Source of the DNA: Cryomorphaceae bacterium
Lineage (GTDB): Bacteria > Bacteroidota > Bacteroidia > Flavobacteriales > Flavobacteriaceae
Direction: 5' to 3'
DNA: 34,634 bases
Assembly (NCBI GenBank): GCA_018646865.1
Contig: JABGTW010000052.1
Span: 1 to 34,634 of the forward strand
Every line of letters starts with the position of its first letter. Positions within the stretch are counted from its first letter, which is position 1. Both the position numbers and the translations under genes were made by a program. The notes below the pieces were generated by a model. That model was not told the origin of the DNA. It made no database searches and saw only the letters and a program-made list of their open reading frames with translations. Positions 9,848 to 20,511 of this stretch are shown piece by piece.

Positions 9848-9915
9848 CAATTGTGAATATTATGATATTTAAATATTGTTAATCAATTAGTTATAGAATA
9901 TAATAAAAGTAAAAG

Positions 9916-10281
9916 ATGAATAATAAAAATATATTAAATAGGATAAAAGATATAATCGATAATAGCAATCTCACTAACTCAGAGTTTGCTGAAAAAATAG
10001 GTGTTCCTAAATCTTCCATCTCTCACCTACTCTCCGAAAGAAATAATCCAAGCTTAGATATTGTATATAAGATTTCAACTGCTTTTGATGATATTACTAC
10101 TGATTATTTAATATTTGGGAAGAATAAGTCCATAAATAATCAAATAAATGAGCCTGGAGAGCTCTTTTCTATGCCAAATAAGGAAATCTCTGAAGATTCT
10201 GTTAAAGATCCTAATAATAAGCTTAAATCAATCGTTCTTATCTATGAAAACAATAAATTTGAGCAAATAGATAAATTATAA
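9916..10281 (+). CDS. XRE-family HTH regulator with conserved C-terminal tail
   Basis: SEFAEKIGVPKSSISHLLSERNNPSLDIVYKI HTH_3; C-terminal KLKSIVLIYENNKFEQ tail. Confidence 0.88.
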   Translation: MNNKNILNRIKDIIDNSNLTNSEFAEKIGVPKSSISHLLSERNNPSLDIVYKISTAFDDITTDYLIFGKNKSINNQINEPGELFSMPNKEISEDSVKDPNNKLKSIVLIYENNKFEQIDKL

Positions 10282-10282
10282 A

Positions 10283-10654
10283 ATGAAAAGAGTATTGTTC
10301 CTATTACTATTGTTGACTTCATGTTACTCAGTTGAAAGAAATTGTGTAGATTTCAAAACAGGTGTATTTGAATTTTCTTCATCTATAAATGATTCAATAA
10401 TTACTTCAACCTTTATAAGAACTGATAAGTATGAAATTGAAACATTTAATGGAGTTAAAGATTCGTCCATTATTAAATGGGTAAATGACTGTGAGTTCTT
10501 GTTAACTAAAATAAGACCTAAAACAAATCAAGAAAAAAGGCCAATAAGAATAAAGATACTCAGAACTTATGGTGATCAATATGACTTTGAGTTCTCAGGA
10601 GTTAATAATCCAGATAAAATAAGTAGAGGGACAGTTAAAAGAGTATCTAATTAA
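10283..10654 (+). CDS. Small conserved lipoprotein of unknown function
   Basis: Signal peptide with lipobox LLLTSC; ERNCVDFKTGVFEF...IKWVNDCEFLL. Starts 1 nt after the XRE stop. Confidence 0.75.
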   Translation: MKRVLFLLLLLTSCYSVERNCVDFKTGVFEFSSSINDSIITSTFIRTDKYEIETFNGVKDSSIIKWVNDCEFLLTKIRPKTNQEKRPIRIKILRTYGDQYDFEFSGVNNPDKISRGTVKRVSN

Positions 10655-12725
10655 AATCAAGTTTTGTTTGGGTATCATCTGAGTCATCAGAAACTTGCTG
10701 CTCATCTTTAACTTCAATTTGATCAATTTTTTTAGTATTATTAGAATTTGATCCTTTAGACTTATAAGAAATTTTCCTAATTGAGTCTTTTGTAACAATA
10801 TTTCCCTTTGAATCTCTACCCTTAATAATTAAATCAGCAAAATCTTGTTCGAATTTATCTTTTCTTAATGATGGTTTTTTTCTTAAGTATACTGTTACAA
10901 GATCAGCTTCATTTACATTATTTACACTGAAGTAAAGAATTTTAGAAAAATCTTTACCTTGAGTTAGGTTATACTCTTTATCTCTAATTACACCAGAGAC
11001 TTTAAATCTTTTCATATAAGAAGTACCATTCTTTCCGTCAGTATATATTAAGTTATAAATTTTCTCTTTACTTTCTGAATTAAATAATGAGACGTGAATA
11101 ATATCTTTGCCTATAAAAACCTTGCTATCTACCTTCACTACTTTCATTATACCCTCTTTAGTAAAGACAATTACATCATCTAAGTCTGAACAATCAGAAA
11201 CAAAATCATCCTTTTTAAGAGCTGTACCAATAAAACCTTCTTCTTTATTAACGTATAATTTTTGATTCTTAATTGAAATTTTCTTTTTATCAAGATCATC
11301 AAATTCTTCAATTATAGTTTTTCTTTTTCTTTCCTTACCATAATGTTTTTTAAGATGATTGAAATATTGAATTGTATAATCAACTATGTGATTTAAGTTA
11401 TTTTTAACCTCTTCAATAGTAACTTCAATATTATTAAGCTTCTCTTTAACTTTATTAAGATCAAATTTTGAAATTTTTCTTATTGGAATTTCAGTTAATT
11501 TTTTGATATCATCTACATTAACCTCTCTCTTTAGATTCTTTTTATATGGGTCTAGACCTTTATCAATAGTAGATATAACTTCATCCCAAGTTGTTTTCTC
11601 TTCAATATCTCTATAGATTCTGTTTTCTATAAAAATTCTCTCAAGTGATATTGTATGCCATTGACTTTCAAGTTCATTTAATTGAATCTCTAATTCTTTT
11701 TTTAATAAATTTTTAGTATTATCTGTAGATGTTTTCAGTATGTCCCTAACTCCTAAAAATTGAGGTTTATTATCTGAGATTATACAGCATAATGGAGATA
11801 TAGAAACCTCACACTGAGTAAATGCATAAAGAGAATCTATACTTTTTTGCATTGAAGAACCTGAAGGGAGGTAAACAAGCACTTCAACATCTGAAGATGT
11901 ATTATCTTCAATTTTTTTAATTTTTAACTTTCCTTTTTCAGAGGCTTTTATTACTGATTCTATTAATGATGCAGTAGTAGTTCCATATGGAATTTCTTTA
12001 ATTATGATAATATTCTTATCATACTTTTCTACTAAGGCTCTTACCTTAATTTTTCCTCCTCTATTACCATCGTTGTAATTCTTAATATCTATACTACCTC
12101 CTGTTTGGAAATCAGGATAAAGTTTAAAATTCCTACCCTTAAGGTATTTTACACTCCCATCAATCAATTCATTAAAATTATGAGGTAAAATTTTAGTAGA
12201 TAAACCAACTGCGATACCCTCTGCTCCTTGAGCTAATAACAAAGGAAATTTAACAGGTAGGTGAACTGGCTCTTTCTTTCTACCATCATATGAAAGTTGC
12301 CAGTTAGTAGTTTTAGGATTAAAAACCACTTCTAAAGCAAATTTAGATAGTCTTGCCTCAATATACCTTGAAGCTGCTGCTTTATCCCCAGTGTAGATAT
12401 TACCCCAGTTACCTTGCATATCAATCAAAAGTTCCTTTTGACCAACTTGAACCATTGCATCTGAAATACTTGCATCACCGTGAGGATGATATTGCATTGT
12501 ATGACCAACAACATTAGCCACTTTATTATACCTCCCATCTTCAAGATCAAACATAGAGTGAAGAATTCTTCTTTGAACTGGTTTTAAACCATCCATTAAA
12601 TCTGGAACTGCTCTTTCTAGTATAACATAAGATGCATAGTCAAGAAACCATTCTTTGTACATCCCCCCTACTTTGATTAGAGAATTAGAATCTTCAGTAT
12701 TTATATTTTCTTCATTTTCAATCAT
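10647..12725 (-). CDS. parC: DNA topoisomerase IV subunit A, short C-terminal domain
   Basis: [39 protein letters not shown], catalytic [11 protein letters not shown]; 692 aa. Confidence 0.92.
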   Translation of the reverse strand: MIENEENINTEDSNSLIKVGGMYKEWFLDYASYVILERAVPDLMDGLKPVQRRILHSMFDLEDGRYNKVANVVGHTMQYHPHGDASISDAMVQVGQKELLIDMQGNWGNIYTGDKAAASRYIEARLSKFALEVVFNPKTTNWQLSYDGRKKEPVHLPVKFPLLLAQGAEGIAVGLSTKILPHNFNELIDGSVKYLKGRNFKLYPDFQTGGSIDIKNYNDGNRGGKIKVRALVEKYDKNIIIIKEIPYGTTTASLIESVIKASEKGKLKIKKIEDNTSSDVEVLVYLPSGSSMQKSIDSLYAFTQCEVSISPLCCIISDNKPQFLGVRDILKTSTDNTKNLLKKELEIQLNELESQWHTISLERIFIENRIYRDIEEKTTWDEVISTIDKGLDPYKKNLKREVNVDDIKKLTEIPIRKISKFDLNKVKEKLNNIEVTIEEVKNNLNHIVDYTIQYFNHLKKHYGKERKRKTIIEEFDDLDKKKISIKNQKLYVNKEEGFIGTALKKDDFVSDCSDLDDVIVFTKEGIMKVVKVDSKVFIGKDIIHVSLFNSESKEKIYNLIYTDGKNGTSYMKRFKVSGVIRDKEYNLTQGKDFSKILYFSVNNVNEADLVTVYLRKKPSLRKDKFEQDFADLIIKGRDSKGNIVTKDSIRKISYKSKGSNSNNTKKIDQIEVKDEQQVSDDSDDTQTKLDFN

Positions 12726-14580
12726 TCAAATTTTCATTTATAATGTCTAATTCAACTTTTAAATTATCAATAATAAACTGTTGTCTATCTGGAGTGTTTT
12801 TACCCATGTAGAATCTTAAAAGTTCTTCAACAGTAGTTGATGTGTCAATAATTACAGGATCTAATTTTATATCATCACCTATAAAATTTTTAAACTCATT
12901 TGGAGAAATCTCACCTAACCCCTTAAATCTGGTAATTTCAAATTTGCCTTTAGATGAGTTTAAAATATTATTTTTTTCAGTTTCACTGTAACAATAATGA
13001 GTCTTTTCTTTATTTCTTACTCTAAAAATTGGAGTTTGTAAAATATATAAATGACCATTCTTTATTAACTCTGGATAGAATTGTAAAAAGAAAGTTATAA
13101 TTAGCAATCTAATATGCATTCCATCTACATCAGCATCTGTTGCTATAACAATATTGTTATACCTAAGATCTTCCATGCTATTTTCAATATTTAAAGCTGC
13201 CTGAAGTAAATTAAATTCTTCATTTTCATAAACTATTTTTTTAGTCATTCCAAATGAATTCAATGGTTTACCTCTTAAGCTAAAAACAGCTTGAGTATTT
13301 ACATCCCTAGATTTAGTAATAGAACCACTAGCAGAATCACCCTCGGTTATAAAAATAGTAGACTCAAGTCTATTGTCTTTTTTTAATTCGTTTAGATGAA
13401 CTCTGCAATCTCTTAATTTTTTATTGTGAAGACTAGCTTTTTTTGCTCTATCTCGAGCTAATTTTCTTATTCCAGACAATTCCTTTCTTTCTCTTTCTGC
13501 CTGTATTATTTTATTTTGAATTGATTTGGCGATTTCAGGGTTCTTATGTAAATAGTTATCAAGTTTTTCTTTAACAAAATCATTAATAAAAACTCTAACC
13601 GATTTCAAACCTTTACCCATTTCTGTAGAACCAAGTTTTGTTTTAGTTTGAGACTCGAAAATAGGTTCCATAACCTTAATGCTTACTGCAGATATAATAG
13701 ATTTTCTTATGTCAGATGTTTCATAATTTTTACCAAAAAACTCTCTTATTGTCTTAACAAAAGCTTCTCTAAATGATGATTGATGTGTACCACCTTGAAC
13801 TGTATATTGCCCATTTACAAACGAATAATATTCCTCACTATATTGAGTTCTAGAGTGAGTTATAGCTACCTCAATGTCATCTCCCTTAAGATGAATTATA
13901 GGATACATGAAATCTTGAACATTTGATTGATCTTCAATTAAATCCTTAAGTCCAAAGTCTGATTTAAACTTGTTTCCATTAAGTTTTATTGTTAATCCGG
14001 GATTTAGATACACATAGAATTTAATCATCTTTTCTACGTACTCTAATCTGTACTTATAATTTTTAAAAATAGATTGATCAGGTTTAAACTCTACGTACGT
14101 TCCATTTTTTTCATCACTATTATTAAGGTCTTCATTGGTTAGAATTCCAAGCTCAAAATTTGCTGATTTTGTTTTTCCTTCTCTAGTGGAAGAAACAATA
14201 AAAGATGAAGAAAGTGCGTTTACAGCTTTAGTACCAACACCATTAAGACCAACAGATTTTTTAAATGCTCTAGTATCATATTTACCTCCGGTATTCATCT
14301 TAGAGACAACATCTACAACTTTACCAATAGGGATACCTCTACCAAAATCTCTTACAGAGACTAAATCATCATTAATAATAATATCAATAACCTTTCCTTC
14401 GCCCATAACAAATTCATCTACACAATTATCAATAACTTCTTTCAATAGGACATAAATACCATCATCAGGAGAAGAACCATCACCAGACTTACCAATATAC
14501 ATACCAGGTCTTAACCTAATATGTTCTCTCCAATCAAGAGATTTGATGTTTTCTTCAGTGTAATTTGATGTGGTTGCCAT
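12718..14580 (-). CDS. parE: DNA topoisomerase IV subunit B
   Basis: [41 protein letters not shown]-like, DADVDGMHI. Confidence 0.95.
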   Translation of the reverse strand: MATTSNYTEENIKSLDWREHIRLRPGMYIGKSGDGSSPDDGIYVLLKEVIDNCVDEFVMGEGKVIDIIINDDLVSVRDFGRGIPIGKVVDVVSKMNTGGKYDTRAFKKSVGLNGVGTKAVNALSSSFIVSSTREGKTKSANFELGILTNEDLNNSDEKNGTYVEFKPDQSIFKNYKYRLEYVEKMIKFYVYLNPGLTIKLNGNKFKSDFGLKDLIEDQSNVQDFMYPIIHLKGDDIEVAITHSRTQYSEEYYSFVNGQYTVQGGTHQSSFREAFVKTIREFFGKNYETSDIRKSIISAVSIKVMEPIFESQTKTKLGSTEMGKGLKSVRVFINDFVKEKLDNYLHKNPEIAKSIQNKIIQAERERKELSGIRKLARDRAKKASLHNKKLRDCRVHLNELKKDNRLESTIFITEGDSASGSITKSRDVNTQAVFSLRGKPLNSFGMTKKIVYENEEFNLLQAALNIENSMEDLRYNNIVIATDADVDGMHIRLLIITFFLQFYPELIKNGHLYILQTPIFRVRNKEKTHYCYSETEKNNILNSSKGKFEITRFKGLGEISPNEFKNFIGDDIKLDPVIIDTSTTVEELLRFYMGKNTPDRQQFIIDNLKVELDIINENLND

Positions 14581-14593
14581 TTTTATAAATATA

Positions 14594-15685
14594 CTAAATG
14601 TTAAATCTAAAGTGCATTATATCTCCATCTGAAACTATATACTCCTTACCTTCTAACCTCATTTTTCCAGCTTCTTTTACTTTAACTTCAGAACCATGTT
14701 CAACAAAATCAGCATAACTTATAACCTCAGCACAAATAAAACCCTTTTGAAAGTCAGTATGAATTTGACCAGCTGCATCATATGCTGTATCTCCAATTTT
14801 GATGGTCCATCCTCTAACTTCTTTTACCCCTGCGGTAAAATAACTATGCAAATTTAAAAGCTTATAGGAGGCTCTGATTAATTTATTAGAACCAGACTCT
14901 TCAAGTCCAAGGTCATCTAAGAATATTTTTTTTTCTTCATTAGAATCCAATTCATTTATTTCAGATTCTATCTTGGCTGATATAATAATTATTTCAGAAT
15001 CTTTATTTTCATTTTCTTTAATTACCTGATCAACGTAATTGTTTCCTGAAATAACATCATTTTCACCCACATTACATACATATAGAATAGGTTTAAAAGA
15101 TATTAATTCAAGAGGTTTAATAAAATCTTCAAATTGATCATCAGAGTAATCGCTTCTAATTACTGAAACATTTTCAAGCTGTAATTTAACTTTTTGGAGA
15201 ACTTCAATTTCTTTTTTAGATTCATTACTTCCAGATCTCAGAGTTTTTTTTATTTTATCTAATCTTTTATCTACTATCTCTATATCTTTCAGTATTAGCT
15301 CATATTCTACGACCTCTTTATCTGATAGAGGATTAATTTTTCCATCAACATGAACAATATTAGGATCGTCAAAACATCTTAATACATGAATTATAGCATC
15401 AGTCTCTCTAATATTTGATAAGAATTTATTTCCTAGTCCTTCACCCTTACTAGCTCCTTTTACCAAACCTGCGATATCTACAATCTTAACATTTGTAGGA
15501 ATTACTTTTTCTGGACTAATAAGGTTAGATAATTTGTCAAGTCTTAAATCAGGAACATTAACAATACTTACATTAGGGTCAATAGTACAAAATGGATAAT
15601 TTTCACTTTGAGCTTTGCTCTGAGACAGACAGTTAAAAAGAGTTGATTTACCAACATTGGGCAATCCTACGATACCTACTTTCAT
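14594..15685 (-). CDS. ychF: Redox-regulated ATPase YchF (Obg-related)
   Basis: [28 protein letters not shown]-terminal [30 protein letters not shown]. Confidence 0.95.
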   Translation of the reverse strand: MKVGIVGLPNVGKSTLFNCLSQSKAQSENYPFCTIDPNVSIVNVPDLRLDKLSNLISPEKVIPTNVKIVDIAGLVKGASKGEGLGNKFLSNIRETDAIIHVLRCFDDPNIVHVDGKINPLSDKEVVEYELILKDIEIVDKRLDKIKKTLRSGSNESKKEIEVLQKVKLQLENVSVIRSDYSDDQFEDFIKPLELISFKPILYVCNVGENDVISGNNYVDQVIKENENKDSEIIIISAKIESEINELDSNEEKKIFLDDLGLEESGSNKLIRASYKLLNLHSYFTAGVKEVRGWTIKIGDTAYDAAGQIHTDFQKGFICAEVISYADFVEHGSEVKVKEAGKMRLEGKEYIVSDGDIMHFRFNI

Positions 15686-15688
15686 TTA

Positions 15689-16036
15689 TTATTCATGCAT
15701 AAATTTCTGCTTTGACAAAAGTTCATTTTCCGTCTCAACATTTTTATCATCTGGAACGCAACAATCAACAGGGCAAACAGCAGCGCATTGAGGTTCTTCA
15801 TGGAACCCCATACACTCTGTACATTTATCTGGTACTATAAAATAGAATTCATCAGAGATAGGGTTTTTACTTTCATCAGAGTTTACTTTGTTTCCATTTG
15901 GTAATACAACATCTCCTTTAAGATTAGTTCCCTTACTGTAATTCCAATTCTCTTGACCTTCATAAATAGCATTATTTGGACACTCTGGTTCACAGGCACC
16001 ACAATTAATACATTCGTCTGTTATGATTATTGCCAT
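15689..16036 (-). CDS. 2[4Fe-4S] ferredoxin
   Basis: [16 protein letters not shown] and [22 protein letters not shown]; likely start ATG at 16036 ([13 protein letters not shown]), track ORF extends to 16084. Confidence 0.9.
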   Translation of the reverse strand: MAIIITDECINCGACEPECPNNAIYEGQENWNYSKGTNLKGDVVLPNGNKVNSDESKNPISDEFYFIVPDKCTECMGFHEEPQCAAVCPVDCCVPDDKNVETENELLSKQKFMHE

Positions 16037-16134
16037 CTTAAGTTTGAGCAAAAATAAGATGTATTGTTTAATCTTTGTTAACAATTTTTACATAATTTAA
16101 AATTACTGTAATTGATTATTGAAAGTAAGTTTAG

Positions 16135-16148
16135 ATATTTGCAAATAT
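16135..16148. promoter_or_regulatory. 14-bp perfect palindrome ATATTTGCAAATAT immediately before serC ATG
   Basis: Read directly; ends 2 nt before the likely ATG at 16151. Confidence 0.4.
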
Positions 16149-16150
16149 TT

Positions 16151-17221
16151 ATGAATAAAAGAGTACATAATTTCAGTGCTGGCCCCTCTATTTTACCAGA
16201 CCAAGTCTTCGATCATGCATCTTCTGCTATTAAGAATTTTAACAATTCGGGATTATCAATTCTAGAAATTTCTCACAGAAGTAAAGATTTTATAGAAGTT
16301 TTAAAAGAATCTAGATCTCTTGCTCTTGATATTGCGGGACTAAATAACGAAGAATACTCTTGTTTATATCTTCAAGGTGGAGCTAGCTTACAGTTCTTAA
16401 TGACAGCTTATAATTTCTTAAATAGTAATGCAGCATACATAAACACTGGAAGTTGGTCATCTAAAGCAATTAAAGAAGCGAAAATATTCGGAAAAGTAAC
16501 TGAAATTGCATCTTCTGCTGATAAAAATTTTAATTATATTCCTAAGCGGTATGATATTAATGAACAATATGATTATCTACATATAACATCTAATAATACA
16601 ATATTTGGAACTCAATTTCATTCTTTTCCTGATTCTAACTGCCCTCTTTTTGCTGATATGAGTTCAGATATTTTTTCAAGAAAAATCAATTTTTCAAAAT
16701 TTGATTTAATTTATGCTGGAGCTCAAAAGAATCTCGGGCCTGCAGGTGTTACTATGGTTTTAATTAAAAATAGTTTATTAAATATGATCACGAGGGAGAT
16801 TCCTTCAATGCTCAGCTACAAAATACATATAGATAAAGACAGTTCTTTTAATACTCCTCCAGTATTTGCAATCTATTGTGTACTATTAAACCTTAGGCTA
16901 ATTAAAAAGGATGGACTTGATATTATTGGTAAAAATAATAACCTTAAATCAGAGTTAATTTACAATGAGATAGACAATAATAAATGTTTCTCAGGTTTTT
17001 CAAACTTTGATGATAGAAGTGAAATGAATGTTACCTTCAACCTTAGTGATGGGTATGATGGAGAGTTATTTAGTAAAATATGTAATGAAAATAATATATC
17101 TGGTATTAATGGTCATAGGTCAGTTGGAGGATATAGGGCATCAATTTATAATGCCCTTCCAATTGAGAGTATAAAAGTTTTAATTAAGTGTATGAAGGAG
17201 TTTGAATCAAATTATAATTAA
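16151..17221 (+). CDS. serC: Phosphoserine aminotransferase
   Basis: VHNFSAGPSILPDQVF start motif, PLP lysine YAGAQKNLGPAGVT, GHRSVGGYRASIYNA; likely ATG at 16151 (track ORF begins 16112). Confidence 0.94.
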   Translation: MNKRVHNFSAGPSILPDQVFDHASSAIKNFNNSGLSILEISHRSKDFIEVLKESRSLALDIAGLNNEEYSCLYLQGGASLQFLMTAYNFLNSNAAYINTGSWSSKAIKEAKIFGKVTEIASSADKNFNYIPKRYDINEQYDYLHITSNNTIFGTQFHSFPDSNCPLFADMSSDIFSRKINFSKFDLIYAGAQKNLGPAGVTMVLIKNSLLNMITREIPSMLSYKIHIDKDSSFNTPPVFAIYCVLLNLRLIKKDGLDIIGKNNNLKSELIYNEIDNNKCFSGFSNFDDRSEMNVTFNLSDGYDGELFSKICNENNISGINGHRSVGGYRASIYNALPIESIKVLIKCMKEFESNYN

Positions 17222-17223
17222 CT

Positions 17224-18174
17224 ATGAAAGTACTAGCAAATGATGGTATTTCAGAATCTGGAATAGATAAATTAGAAGAATATGGTTTTGATGTAGATCT
17301 AACTAAAGTAGCTCAAGAACAGCTAATAGATTATATTAATACTAATTCAATTTCTACTTTATTAGTAAGAAGTGCAACTCAAGTAAGAAAAGATATTATA
17401 GATAGTTGTCCTTCATTAAAAATCATTGGAAGAGGTGGTGTTGGAATGGATAATATTGACGTTGAATATGCAAAATCAAAAGGACTTCATGTTATAAACA
17501 CACCTGCTGCATCATCAAAGTCTGTAGCCGAATTAGTTTTCTCTCATTTATTTGGCTGTGTAAGATTTCTCCATGAATCAAATAGATCAATGCCTCTTGA
17601 TGGTGATTCAAAATTTAAAGATTTAAAAAAATCTTATGCAAAAGGAACTGAACTTTCTGGAAAAACTATTGGAATTGTCGGGTTTGGAAGAATTGGTCAA
17701 GAAGTTGCTAAAATTGCAATTGGTATAGGTATGAATGTCCTTTTCTATGATAAATTGCACAAAGAAGCTAATTTAATATTAGATTTTTTTGATGGTCAAA
17801 GCACATCATTTAAAATTAACTCTTCATCTTTTGAAGATTTATTAAAAGAATCAGATTTTATATCTGTTCATATACCTGCAACAGATAAGTATATTATTGA
17901 TTCAAAAGAAATATCAAAAATGAAAAATGGCGTTGGTATTCTTAATCTTTCTCGAGGTGGAATATTAAACGAAGAAGAACTACTTAAAAATATTGAGAAT
18001 GGAAAAGTTTCTTTTGCAGGTATTGATACATACGAAGATGAACCAAATCCTAGCATTAAGATTCTTATGAATTCTAATATTTCTCTAACACCTCACATTG
18101 GAGCTGCAACTAATGAAGCACAAGACAGAATTGGTGTTGAGTTAGCTGATAAAATTAATGATATTATAGGTTAA
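17224..18174 (+). CDS. serA: D-3-phosphoglycerate dehydrogenase-like, short form
   Basis: GRGGVGMDNIDVEYAKSKGLHVINTPAASSKSVAEL, GIVGFGRIGQEVA, TPHIGAATNEAQ; adjacent to serC. Confidence 0.88.
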   Translation: MKVLANDGISESGIDKLEEYGFDVDLTKVAQEQLIDYINTNSISTLLVRSATQVRKDIIDSCPSLKIIGRGGVGMDNIDVEYAKSKGLHVINTPAASSKSVAELVFSHLFGCVRFLHESNRSMPLDGDSKFKDLKKSYAKGTELSGKTIGIVGFGRIGQEVAKIAIGIGMNVLFYDKLHKEANLILDFFDGQSTSFKINSSSFEDLLKESDFISVHIPATDKYIIDSKEISKMKNGVGILNLSRGGILNEEELLKNIENGKVSFAGIDTYEDEPNPSIKILMNSNISLTPHIGAATNEAQDRIGVELADKINDIIG

Positions 18175-18476
18175 TGAAAAAACTTAAAGAAAGATGGGGA
18201 ATAACATCTAACTTTCAAATAATAATAATTTTTATTGTCTTTGCTATAACAGGATCTACAAGTGCATATATTTCAGGTCCATTAACAGAATATATAATTG
18301 GAGACAGCAATATAAATTCATTCTTTAAAATTATAATTAGAATACTCCTCTTAACTCCTATTTATCAAGTTTTATTACTTTTCTTTGGGTTTATTTTCTT
18401 TCAATTTAATTTCTTTTTCAAATTTGTAAAAAAATTTTTATCCTTCTTGGGATTAGGATTTTTATTCAGAGATTAA
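18174..18476 (+). CDS. DUF6787-like small membrane protein
   Basis: KKLKERWGITSNFQIIIIFIVFAITGSTSAYI with two hydrophobic stretches. Confidence 0.65.
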   Translation: MKKLKERWGITSNFQIIIIFIVFAITGSTSAYISGPLTEYIIGDSNINSFFKIIIRILLLTPIYQVLLLFFGFIFFQFNFFFKFVKKFLSFLGLGFLFRD

Positions 18477-18989
18477 ATTACTAAAATTTGATTTTAACTT
18501 TACAATTTTTGGGTTTATAACTGCTTGACAATAAGCATTAGTAGGGTTTTTTGCAAAGTAATCATGATGATATTCTTCAGCACCATAAAAATCTTTTATG
18601 TTATTAACCTCAGTTACAATTTTATCATCAAAAATATTTTCACTTTCAAGTTCTTGAATAAAATCAACTATTAATGGTCTTTCTTTAGAATTACAAAATA
18701 TTGCTGACCTATATTGAGTTCCAACATCTGCACCTTGTCTATTTATTGAAGTAGGATCATGAACTACAAAGAAAATACTTAGAATTTGTGAAATATTAAT
18801 CTTATTGTCATACTCAACTTTAACTACTTCAACATGATTTGTATAACCTTCACAAACTTCTTCATATGTTGGATTAGGAATATCTCCCCCCATATAACCA
18901 GGAGTAATTGACAATACCCCCTTAACTTTTTTAAAAACAGACTCAATACACCAAAAACACCCTCCACCTAAATATATGATACTATTCAT
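18462..18989 (-). CDS. msrA: Peptide-methionine (S)-S-oxide reductase
   Basis: LGGGCFWCIESVF, GYMGG, VEYD, GTQYRSAIF, EYHHDYFAKNPTNAYC. Confidence 0.95.
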   Translation of the reverse strand: MNSIIYLGGGCFWCIESVFKKVKGVLSITPGYMGGDIPNPTYEEVCEGYTNHVEVVKVEYDNKINISQILSIFFVVHDPTSINRQGADVGTQYRSAIFCNSKERPLIVDFIQELESENIFDDKIVTEVNNIKDFYGAEEYHHDYFAKNPTNAYCQAVINPKIVKLKSNFSNLISE

Positions 18990-19027
18990 TTTCAGATTTT
19001 AAACTAAAAGATTAATATTGTAAAAGT

Positions 19028-19693
19028 ATGGAAATCTTATTATCAGCTAAAAGTATTTCAAAAACTTTTCAAGGGAGAAAGGTTCTTGATAATATAAACA
19101 TAGAAATTAAAGAGTCAGAGATTGTTGCGATTTCAGGTGCATCTGGTGCAGGAAAGACTACTTTATTAAATATATTAAGCACCCTTGACAAACCTGATGT
19201 TTCCAATAACCCTTCTTTATTTATTAATGATCTTGATGTTTTTAATTTAAATAACAATGACCTATCTGTTCTAAGAAATCAAATGATTGGATTTGTCTTT
19301 CAATTTCATGAGCTGATTCCTGAACTTAATATTTTGGAAAATGTATGTCTTCCAGGATGGATAAAGAAAGACAATGAAGTTGAAGACAAGGCTAAAGATT
19401 TATTAAAATATTTTGGCTTAATTGATTTTCTTCACAAAAAAACCTCTACCCTGTCTGGTGGCGAAAAGCAAAGAGTGGCTATTGCTAGATCCTTAATTAA
19501 TGAACCTAAAATTATTTTTGCTGATGAACCTACCGGAAATCTTGACTCAAAAAATTCAAAAATTCTATTTGATTTGTTCTTCAAATTGAGAGATGACTAT
19601 AATTGTTCAGTTGTAATAGTAACACACAATGAAAGTAATGCCAATATTTGTGATAGAAAGTTATTAATTGTTGATGGTAAAATCAAAAATTAA
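19028..19693 (+). CDS. ABC transporter ATP-binding protein, LolD-like
   Basis: GASGAGKTTLLNILSTLD, FVFQFHELIPELNILENV, LSGGEKQRVAIARSL, FADEPTGNLD. Confidence 0.88.
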   Translation: MEILLSAKSISKTFQGRKVLDNINIEIKESEIVAISGASGAGKTTLLNILSTLDKPDVSNNPSLFINDLDVFNLNNNDLSVLRNQMIGFVFQFHELIPELNILENVCLPGWIKKDNEVEDKAKDLLKYFGLIDFLHKKTSTLSGGEKQRVAIARSLINEPKIIFADEPTGNLDSKNSKILFDLFFKLRDDYNCSVVIVTHNESNANICDRKLLIVDGKIKN

Positions 19694-20453
19694 TATTCCA
19701 GATTTAAAAGATTTTTTAGATGAAAAGTCTTTCAAATATGAATCTCAAGCATTTATTAATGATGACCCAATACTAATCCCTCATCAATTTAATAATCATA
19801 AAGATATTGAGGTTTCAGCCTTTCTAACATCAGTTATTTCTTGGGGTAATAGAAAATCAATCATTAACAGTAGTAAAAAAATTATTGATTACATGGATAA
19901 TTCTCCTTATGATTTTATTATTAATCACACTAGTAAAGATTTGAGAAAAATTAATAAATCAATTCATAGAACTTTTAACATGATTGACCTTAATTACTTT
20001 ATTATGTCTCTAAAAAATATTTATAATGAATATGCGGGTATTGAGGAGATTTTGTCAAATAAAAAAAACGGAGATGATTTACAAGAACGTATTTCATCAT
20101 TTAAAGAAATTTTTTTCTCAATAAATCATCCTGATCGAACTAGAAAACATCTTCCCTCCCCATTAACTGGTTCTAGTGCTAAAAGATTTAACATGTTTCT
20201 TAGATGGATGGTAAGAACAAATGAAAGGGGTGTTGATTTTGGTATATGGAAAAAAATAAATAGGTCAGAATTATCTTTACCCTTAGACGTTCATACAGGA
20301 AGAATAGGAAGAGAATTAGGATTATTAAAGAGGAATGTAAATGATCATAAGTCTGTGAAAGAAATAGATTCAAGATTAAGAGAAATGGACCCAATAGATC
20401 CTGTTAAATATGACTATGCACTTTTTGGTTTAGGAGTGTATGAAAATTTTTAA
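19674..20453 (+). CDS. TIGR02757/DUF2400 family protein
   Basis: DPILIPHQFNNHKDIEVSAFLTSVISWGNRKSI, RWMVR, PLDVHTGRIGRELGLL; likely ATG 19674 (track uses TTG at 19668). Confidence 0.82.
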   Translation: MVKSKINIPDLKDFLDEKSFKYESQAFINDDPILIPHQFNNHKDIEVSAFLTSVISWGNRKSIINSSKKIIDYMDNSPYDFIINHTSKDLRKINKSIHRTFNMIDLNYFIMSLKNIYNEYAGIEEILSNKKNGDDLQERISSFKEIFFSINHPDRTRKHLPSPLTGSSAKRFNMFLRWMVRTNERGVDFGIWKKINRSELSLPLDVHTGRIGRELGLLKRNVNDHKSVKEIDSRLREMDPIDPVKYDYALFGLGVYENF

Positions 20454-20511
20454 CTTGAATAATCTATAAGAATTAAATAAGTTTAGTTAATTTTGTTAAA
20501 TTCTTTTCTAG

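Noticed and set aside
9706-9915. Possible small RNA or tRNA in the largest intergenic gap
   Set aside because: No cloverleaf, CCA end or G/C-rich stem; only short AT-rich symmetric elements. Expression data would be needed.
10595-10798. Minus-strand 67-aa ORF at the parC 3' end, considered as a frameshifted remainder of the ParC CTD
   Set aside because: Translation ([17 protein letters not shown]...) is a +1 shadow of the parC tail and contains no GGRK-type CTD motif, so it does not explain the short ParC.
16112-16150. N-terminal extension of serC (MIIESKFRYLQIF)
   Set aside because: Family N-terminus begins at MNKRVHNFSAGP; the extension contains the palindrome and has no homology I recognise.
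20468-20505. AAGAATT/AATTCTT arms upstream of the dihydroorotase-like gene as a terminator or attenuator
   Set aside because: 7-bp AT-only arms with a 24-nt loop; too weak and likely by chance in AT-rich DNA. The TAATTTTG box inside is a simpler explanation.
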